Source: Methylococcales bacterium
GTDB lineage: Bacteria > Pseudomonadota > Gammaproteobacteria > Methylococcales > Methylomonadaceae
NCBI GenBank assembly: GCA_026398935.1
Contig: JAPLRW010000270.1
Span: 1-38,033 of the forward strand
Length of the DNA stretch: 38,033 nt
Reading direction: 5' to 3'
Position 1 is the stretch's first letter; each line of letters starts with the position of its first letter. Shown here in pieces: positions 33,001 through 38,033 of the stretch. Below the pieces are notes generated by a model that did no database searches, was not told the origin of the DNA, and was given only the letters and a program-made list of their open reading frames with translations. The position numbers were made by a program, and so were the translations under genes.

Positions 33001-33026
33001 TTGCGCTAACAGTTAAGCTGGCGCAA
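33001..33026. other. Hairpin between gpsA and the large kinase gene
   Basis: TTGCGC (33001-33006) pairs with GCGCAA (33021-33026), with inner CAG/CTG pairs and a 3-base bulge. No U-tract follows. It could be a gpsA terminator or a leader structure of the kinase gene. Confidence 0.35.
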
Positions 33027-33069
33027 CGCATGTTACGAACTGTTTGCGACAGAATCAAAAAGCGGATTT

Positions 33070-36000
33070 ATGACATTAAAAGCATCCAAGCCATCTGCTA
33101 CACAGGCAAAGATTTCTATCCTGAAACCAGTGCTGATTTACGCCGTATTCGCTGCGCTCTGGATACTCTTTTCCGACCAACTGGTTGTGCGACTATTCAG
33201 CGACCCCGCCAAAATTGCCTTTGCCAGTACGTCAAAGGGCTGGCTGTTTGTCGCCGTCACTGATGGATTATTATATGTGCTGCTTAAGCATTGGCGCGAA
33301 ACGCTAAGCGTCGTAAACACGCCGCAAGACATTGAGCCTTCGCCGCCACAAAAAACACACCTGCCTGTCATCTTGATGGCCTTGACGTTGGTTGTGCCAT
33401 TGATTGGTGTTGCTTTTGTTAAGGTTTACACACCACAACTCGAATACGATGCCTACAATAACCTGCAAGGTGTGGCGCGACTTAAAGCGGAGCAAATCGA
33501 AAACTGGTTAACTGAGCGGCGTAGGGATGCGCAATTTTTACAAGCATCCAGTGATTTAGCGGCACAAATACACGCACTCACGCTGCATCAAGCAGACCAC
33601 TCAGTTAGCAATGCTATAGCCAATCACATGCATGCGCTATTTGACGACAGTGGCTATAGCAGCATTTTATTAATGGATAATGATGGCACGCTACTGTTTA
33701 GTCAGGGCGAGCACCTGGATATGCAGCCTGCCGAGCATGATCTGATCAGCGAGGCAATCACCAGCAAACGCATACAACGCACTGACCTGTTTCGGGATGA
33801 CACGGGCGATGTGCATATGGATTGGATTGTACCCATACTTATTTCAGACGCACAAGGCGAGCGAGTGGTTGCGGCTACTGTATTGCGTATCGTGGCGGAG
33901 CAATTTTTATACCCACTCATTCAAACGTGGCCGACTGACAGTGCCAGCGCTGAAACCTTACTCATTCGTCGTGATGGCGATGTGGTGATTTTTCTCAATG
34001 ATCTGCGGCATAGGGATGATGCTGCCTTGCGCTTGACACTAGACGCGACTGATCTCCACTTAACGGCGGCTATTGCGGTAAATGCACTGGCGCCTGGTAA
34101 AGCTCAGGGTAAAGATTACCGTGGCATAGATGTACTAGCCTCTTATCGCACCATAACGGGAACTGACTGGCATATTGTCGCTAAAATTGACCGTGACGAG
34201 GCATTGAGACCCTTATGGTACGCACTGTATTGGATAGGCTTGATTGCATTTTTTGCCATCGCGAGCATCATGCTGGGGTTATTGTTAGTGTGGCAGCAAC
34301 AGCAGCGCTTACAGCAACTGGCATTACGCACGCAAAAGAACAAAGCCGACCACTTGATTGTCACGCTCGTCAATAACTCGACGGATGCCATCTTCGTTAA
34401 AGACTTAGAGGGTCGTTATTTATTAATGAATAGCGAAACGGCAAAAGTTATGGGCAAGACGGTGGAGCAATGCTTGGGACGCAATGATGTCGATCTATTT
34501 CCGTTAGAGCAAGCCAATATAATCCGAACCAATGACCAGCGGGTTATGACGAATAACCTCATTGGGACTTACGAGGAAATTCTCTCAACCGAAAATGGGC
34601 TGCGCACCTATCTCGCGACCAAAGGCCCTATGCATGATGCAGAAGGGCAACTCATCGGCGTATTTGGCATTGCTCGCGACATCAGTGAGCGTAAACAAGC
34701 CGAAGCGAGAATTCAACGCCTGACACAGCTCTATGCGGCGCTGAGTCAGTGTAATCAAGCCATCGTCCACTGTGACAACGAAGCAGCTTTATTCTCGCAA
34801 CTCTGCCTAGATGCGGTGTATTTTGGCGGGATGAAAATGGCGTGGATAGGGATTGTTGATGAAGCTATTCTGCAAGTCAAGCCAATAGTGTCCTTTGGTG
34901 ATGATGATGGCTATCTAACCGATATTTTGATTTCAATAGATACCGAACATCCCTTTGGGCAAGGCCCCACCGCCATCGCTATCCGCGAAAATCAGCCGTT
35001 CTGGTGTCAGGATTTTCTTAATGACCCGTGTACTGAGGCTTGGCATGATCGTGGCGTACGCTCAGGTTGGGGGGCATCCGCCTCATTGCCCTTACGCCGT
35101 AATGGTGTAACGGTTGGTGTGCTTAATTTATACTCTAGTAAAGTGAACGCTTTCGATGACGAAGCGCGCTTGCTGCTCAGTGAAATGGCGACGGACATCA
35201 GCTTTGCATTGGACAGCTTTGCACGTGAGGAGGCACGTAAGCTTGCCGAAGCATCCTTGCGCGAGAGCGAACTCCGTTGGAAGTTTGCCATTGAAGGATC
35301 GGGTGATGGGGTCTGGGATTGGAATATCCAGACGGATGAGGTGCAGTATTCCAAACAATGGAAAGAAATGTTGGGGTATGCTGAACACGAGATAATGCCC
35401 ACCAATCAAGAATGGGTAACGCGCATACACCCTGATGACCAGCGGTATGTTGCCGCCAGCATGCAAGCTTATCTGGACGGCAAGAGCGCTATTTATGTTG
35501 TTGAGTACCGTTTAAGATGTAAAGATGAGCATTATAAGTGGATTCTTGGGCGCGGCATGGTCGTCGCACGTAACGAAGACGGTGCGCCGCTACGCATGAT
35601 TGGCACGCACACTGACATTTCCGAACGCAAAGACATGGAAGATAAGTTGCTCCGACGCGACAGTTACCAGCGCGCCTTACTCGATAATTTCCCCTTCTTA
35701 GTCTGGCTTAAAGATAAAGATGGTCGTTTCCTTGCCCTTAATCAGCCGTTTGCGGAAGCTTGCGGGCATGCATCTGCAAAGGCATTGCTCGGCAAAACTG
35801 ATTTGGATATTTGGCCGCAGGCGTTGGCAGAGGCCTATCGCGAAGATGACTTAGTCGTATTGGACAGCGGTAAGCCAAAAAATACCGAAGAGATTATTAC
35901 CATTAATGACCAAGAGGTTTGGTGTGAAACCTACAAATCGCCGGTGATGATCGGTGACAAGGTCATTGGTACGGTCGGCTTTTCTCGTGACATCAGTCAG

Positions 36001-38033
36001 CGTAAGGCATCGGAAGCGGCGATACATAATTCGCGAAATCTGCTCCGAACCATCATTGATACTGCGCCTATGCGGGTTTTCTGGAAAGATCTTAATTTAG
36101 CGTATATTGGCTGTAATATTGCGTTTGCTAAGGATGCGGGCATGCAGCACCCTAAAGAAATGATTGGTAAAGATGATTATCAGATGAACTGGGCTGCTCA
36201 GGCAGAGCTGTATCGTACGGATGACCGCGCAGTCATTACATCGGGTGTCGGTATGTTTTCTTATGATGAGTTGCAGACAACGCCAGATGGACAGTCAATG
36301 TGGATTCGAACTTCCAAGGTAGCGCTGAGAAATTATGATGACGAAATCATTGGCTTATTGGGGGTCTATGAGGATATCACCGAATATAAGCAAACCGAGC
36401 AAGCCTTACAGGAAAGTGAGTTTCGTTGGAAATTTGCCATAGAAGGCGCTGGTGATGGGCTTTGGGATTGGAATATAGTAGACAGCAGTGTATTTTTTTC
36501 CAAAACATGGAAGGAAATGCTCGGCTATTCTGAAGCAGAGGTCAGTAATAGCATGGGAAAATGGGATAAACGCGTTCATCCTGATGACAAGGTGGCCACC
36601 TTTGCCGCCGTGCAAGCGCATCTCGATGGAGAAACAGCCATTTATGCCAATGAACATCGCATTCGCGGCAAGGATGGCAGCTATAAGTGGATACTAGATC
36701 GGGGCATGGTGGTTAATCGCAGCCCTGACGGAAAACCCCTGCGCATGATCGGTACCCATACCGATATTACGGAACGCAAAGCCAATGAAAATCAGCTACG
36801 CAAGCTTTCATTGGCGGTAGAGCAAAGCCCGGAAAGCATCATCATTACTGACATCAATGCGCACATTGAATATGTAAACGATACTTTCGTTCGTTTAACG
36901 GGGTACTCGCGCGAGGAGATTATCGGCAAATCCCCGCGCTTTCTGCAATCTGGTAGAACACCGCCAAGAACTTACGCGTCGCTATGGAATACCCTGAACC
37001 AAGGGCAGGTCTGGAAAGGCATACTTCACAATCGCTGCAAGGACGGCAGAGAACTGATTCAATTTGCCATTATCTCACCGCTACGTCAGGCGGATGGGCG
37101 TATTAGCCATTTCGTGGCCGTACAAGAAGACGTTACCGAGAAAACCCACAACAACGCAGAACTTGAGCGCTACCGGCATAATCTGGAAGAGTTGGTTGAA
37201 CAGCGCACCATCGAATTGAACAACGCACTGCAACAAGCGGACGCTGCCAATCAGGCCAAAAGTGCCTTTTTAGCCAATATGAGTCACGAGATTCGTACGC
37301 CCATGAACGCCATTATTGGTATGAACCATCTGTTACGCCGTGCAGGAGCGACCCCGGAACAAGTTGAGCGACTGGACAAGATCGATAATGCCAGTCAACA
37401 TTTATTAGCGATCATCAATGACATTCTGGATCTGTCCAAAATCGAAGCGGGCAAGTTGCAACTGGAAAATACCAATTTTCACCTATCGGCAGTGCTGGAT
37501 AATGTTTCCTCTCTCATCGGTGCTTCAGCGCAGCATAAAGGCATCCTTATTAGCATTGATACCGATTCTGTGCCGTTATGGTTACGCGGCGACCCCACAC
37601 GGTTGCGCCAGGCCTTGCTTAACTATGCCGGTAATGCCGTTAAGTTCACCGAGTCCGGCAGCATCGCCTTGTCCGCTATCTTACTGGAAGATCGGGGTGA
37701 TAGCTTATTCGTACGCTTCGAGGTCACGGACACTGGCATGGGCATTAGCCCCAGCCAGCAGACACATTTGTTTCAGGCTTTCGAGCAGGCAGATAGCTCA
37801 ACCACCCGCAAGCACGGTGGCACAGGGCTAGGACTTACCATTACCCGCAGACTGGCGCAGCTCATGGGCGGTAACGTCGGCGTTGATAGTACACCGGGCG
37901 TAGGCAGCACCTTCTGGTTCACCGCCTACCTACAGCACGGTGTGGGCATCATGCCTACCGCGATAACGATCCTTACTGAGCATGCAGAAACACAGTTGCG
38001 CTTACAGCACAGCGGTGCGCGCATCCTGTTGGT
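33070..38033 (+). CDS. Large multi-PAS hybrid-type sensor histidine kinase (3' end outside window)
   Basis: An open frame of 1654 codons reaches the window edge without a stop. Predicted order: membrane helices at about 18-36, 57-72 and 98-118; a periplasmic Cache-like sensor region (about 120-380); a helix at 382-408; PAS (430-545); GAF (550-715); five more PAS domains (about 734-860, 865-985, 990-1110, 1117-1240, 1245-1365); a short coiled coil; HisKA with [13 protein letters not shown] (His near 1406); and HATPase with [19 protein letters not shown] (near 1590). The text after it looks like the start of a linker to receiver domains, which would lie outside. Several hydrophobic residues and TG/GA starts upstream were not preferred; GGA lies just before the ATG. 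PAS 734-860 and 1117-1240 are near duplicates. The signal is unknown. Confidence 0.9.
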   Translation, partial: MTLKASKPSATQAKISILKPVLIYAVFAALWILFSDQLVVRLFSDPAKIAFASTSKGWLFVAVTDGLLYVLLKHWRETLSVVNTPQDIEPSPPQKTHLPVILMALTLVVPLIGVAFVKVYTPQLEYDAYNNLQGVARLKAEQIENWLTERRRDAQFLQASSDLAAQIHALTLHQADHSVSNAIANHMHALFDDSGYSSILLMDNDGTLLFSQGEHLDMQPAEHDLISEAITSKRIQRTDLFRDDTGDVHMDWIVPILISDAQGERVVAATVLRIVAEQFLYPLIQTWPTDSASAETLLIRRDGDVVIFLNDLRHRDDAALRLTLDATDLHLTAAIAVNALAPGKAQGKDYRGIDVLASYRTITGTDWHIVAKIDRDEALRPLWYALYWIGLIAFFAIASIMLGLLLVWQQQQRLQQLALRTQKNKADHLIVTLVNNSTDAIFVKDLEGRYLLMNSETAKVMGKTVEQCLGRNDVDLFPLEQANIIRTNDQRVMTNNLIGTYEEILSTENGLRTYLATKGPMHDAEGQLIGVFGIARDISERKQAEARIQRLTQLYAALSQCNQAIVHCDNEAALFSQLCLDAVYFGGMKMAWIGIVDEAILQVKPIVSFGDDDGYLTDILISIDTEHPFGQGPTAIAIRENQPFWCQDFLNDPCTEAWHDRGVRSGWGASASLPLRRNGVTVGVLNLYSSKVNAFDDEARLLLSEMATDISFALDSFAREEARKLAEASLRESELRWKFAIEGSGDGVWDWNIQTDEVQYSKQWKEMLGYAEHEIMPTNQEWVTRIHPDDQRYVAASMQAYLDGKSAIYVVEYRLRCKDEHYKWILGRGMVVARNEDGAPLRMIGTHTDISERKDMEDKLLRRDSYQRALLDNFPFLVWLKDKDGRFLALNQPFAEACGHASAKALLGKTDLDIWPQALAEAYREDDLVVLDSGKPKNTEEIITINDQEVWCETYKSPVMIGDKVIGTVGFSRDISQRKASEAAIHNSRNLLRTIIDTAPMRVFWKDLNLAYIGCNIAFAKDAGMQHPKEMIGKDDYQMNWAAQAELYRTDDRAVITSGVGMFSYDELQTTPDGQSMWIRTSKVALRNYDDEIIGLLGVYEDITEYKQTEQALQESEFRWKFAIEGAGDGLWDWNIVDSSVFFSKTWKEMLGYSEAEVSNSMGKWDKRVHPDDKVATFAAVQAHLDGETAIYANEHRIRGKDGSYKWILDRGMVVNRSPDGKPLRMIGTHTDITERKANENQLRKLSLAVEQSPESIIITDINAHIEYVNDTFVRLTGYSREEIIGKSPRFLQSGRTPPRTYASLWNTLNQGQVWKGILHNRCKDGRELIQFAIISPLRQADGRISHFVAVQEDVTEKTHNNAELERYRHNLEELVEQRTIELNNALQQADAANQAKSAFLANMSHEIRTPMNAIIGMNHLLRRAGATPEQVERLDKIDNASQHLLAIINDILDLSKIEAGKLQLENTNFHLSAVLDNVSSLIGASAQHKGILISIDTDSVPLWLRGDPTRLRQALLNYAGNAVKFTESGSIALSAILLEDRGDSLFVRFEVTDTGMGISPSQQTHLFQAFEQADSSTTRKHGGTGLGLTITRRLAQLMGGNVGVDSTPGVGSTFWFTAYLQHGVGIMPTAITILTEHAETQLRLQHSGARILL

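Noticed and set aside
33030-33263. 77-codon plus-strand ORF before and inside the large kinase gene
   Set aside because: It overlaps the kinase start in another frame, lacks a ribosome-binding site and shows no recognisable domain, while the kinase frame has clear domains throughout.
35007-35466. Overlapping 132- and 112-codon minus-strand ORFs
   Set aside because: They are antisense to the PAS/GAF region of the large kinase and have no independent support.
37418-37831. 137-codon plus-strand ORF
   Set aside because: It is an out-of-frame shadow of the HisKA-HATPase region of the kinase.
1-38033. CRISPR arrays, tRNA/rRNA genes, insertion sequences or prophage
   Set aside because: No regularly spaced repeats, cloverleaf-like sequences, transposase or phage proteins were seen on either strand.

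Overview
The window is chromosomal DNA of a gammaproteobacterial (Methylococcales, type Ia) methanotroph. The diagnostic locus is a complete particulate methane monooxygenase operon, pmoC-pmoA-pmoB (24584 down to 21609, minus strand). The PmoB copper-site histidines fall at 33, 48, 72, 137 and 139, the numbering I recall for Methylococcus PmoB. Moderate-to-low GC and ordinary gammaproteobacterial housekeeping blocks (nlpD-rpoS, gpmI-envC-ctpA, yibN-secB-gpsA) agree with this. No rRNA, tRNA, CRISPR array, IS element or phage was seen.

Layout. 1-467: start of a type IV pilin gene (minus) with a canonical sigma-54 promoter, then the promoter region of a lipoprotein gene. 468-2889: lipoprotein, then moeA and mobB (minus; molybdenum cofactor). 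2999-5399: J-domain membrane protein, nlpD, rpoS (plus). 5474-7983: mtaB and a SpmA-SpmB fusion, coupled by a TAATG overlap (minus). 7998-8141: possible remnant of a globin-sensor N-terminus. 8224-12345: GyrI-like protein, AI-2E family permease and ComEC (minus). 12405-14059: a small FlxA-like protein and a PfkB sugar kinase (minus). 14054-14441: a short plus-strand unit with a Pho-box-like array, two overlooked small membrane-protein genes (44 and 47 aa) and an intrinsic terminator. 14484-20445: two SulP anion transporters, one fused to a beta-carbonic anhydrase, divergent from a TctD/TctE-like two-component pair; this looks like an inorganic-carbon uptake locus. 20473-20865: possible decayed gene. 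20872-21273: small exported protein. 21528-24746: the pmo operon with promoter, operator-like palindrome, spacer repeats and strong terminator. 24915-25771: membrane-anchored unknown protein and a PA3496-like small protein. 25998-30255: gpmI-envC-ctpA (minus). 30392-32927: ArsR-family regulator with the two-cysteine spacing of SqrR/BigR persulfide sensors, rhodanese, secB, gpsA (plus). 33070-end: a very large hybrid-type sensor histidine kinase, open at the window edge.

How the parts may work together. Methane oxidation (PmoCAB) produces CO2, and methanotrophs also need bicarbonate for carboxylation reactions; the SulP/SulP-CA pair with its two-component system could balance inorganic carbon (inference). 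NlpD and EnvC both carry catalytically degenerate LytM domains, so this stretch encodes two likely amidase activators for cell division. The ArsR-rhodanese pair probably senses and processes reactive sulfur. The most novel-looking items are the Pho-box/microprotein unit, the SulP/carbonic-anhydrase/two-component block, and the palindromes around the pmo and arsR-rhodanese promoters.
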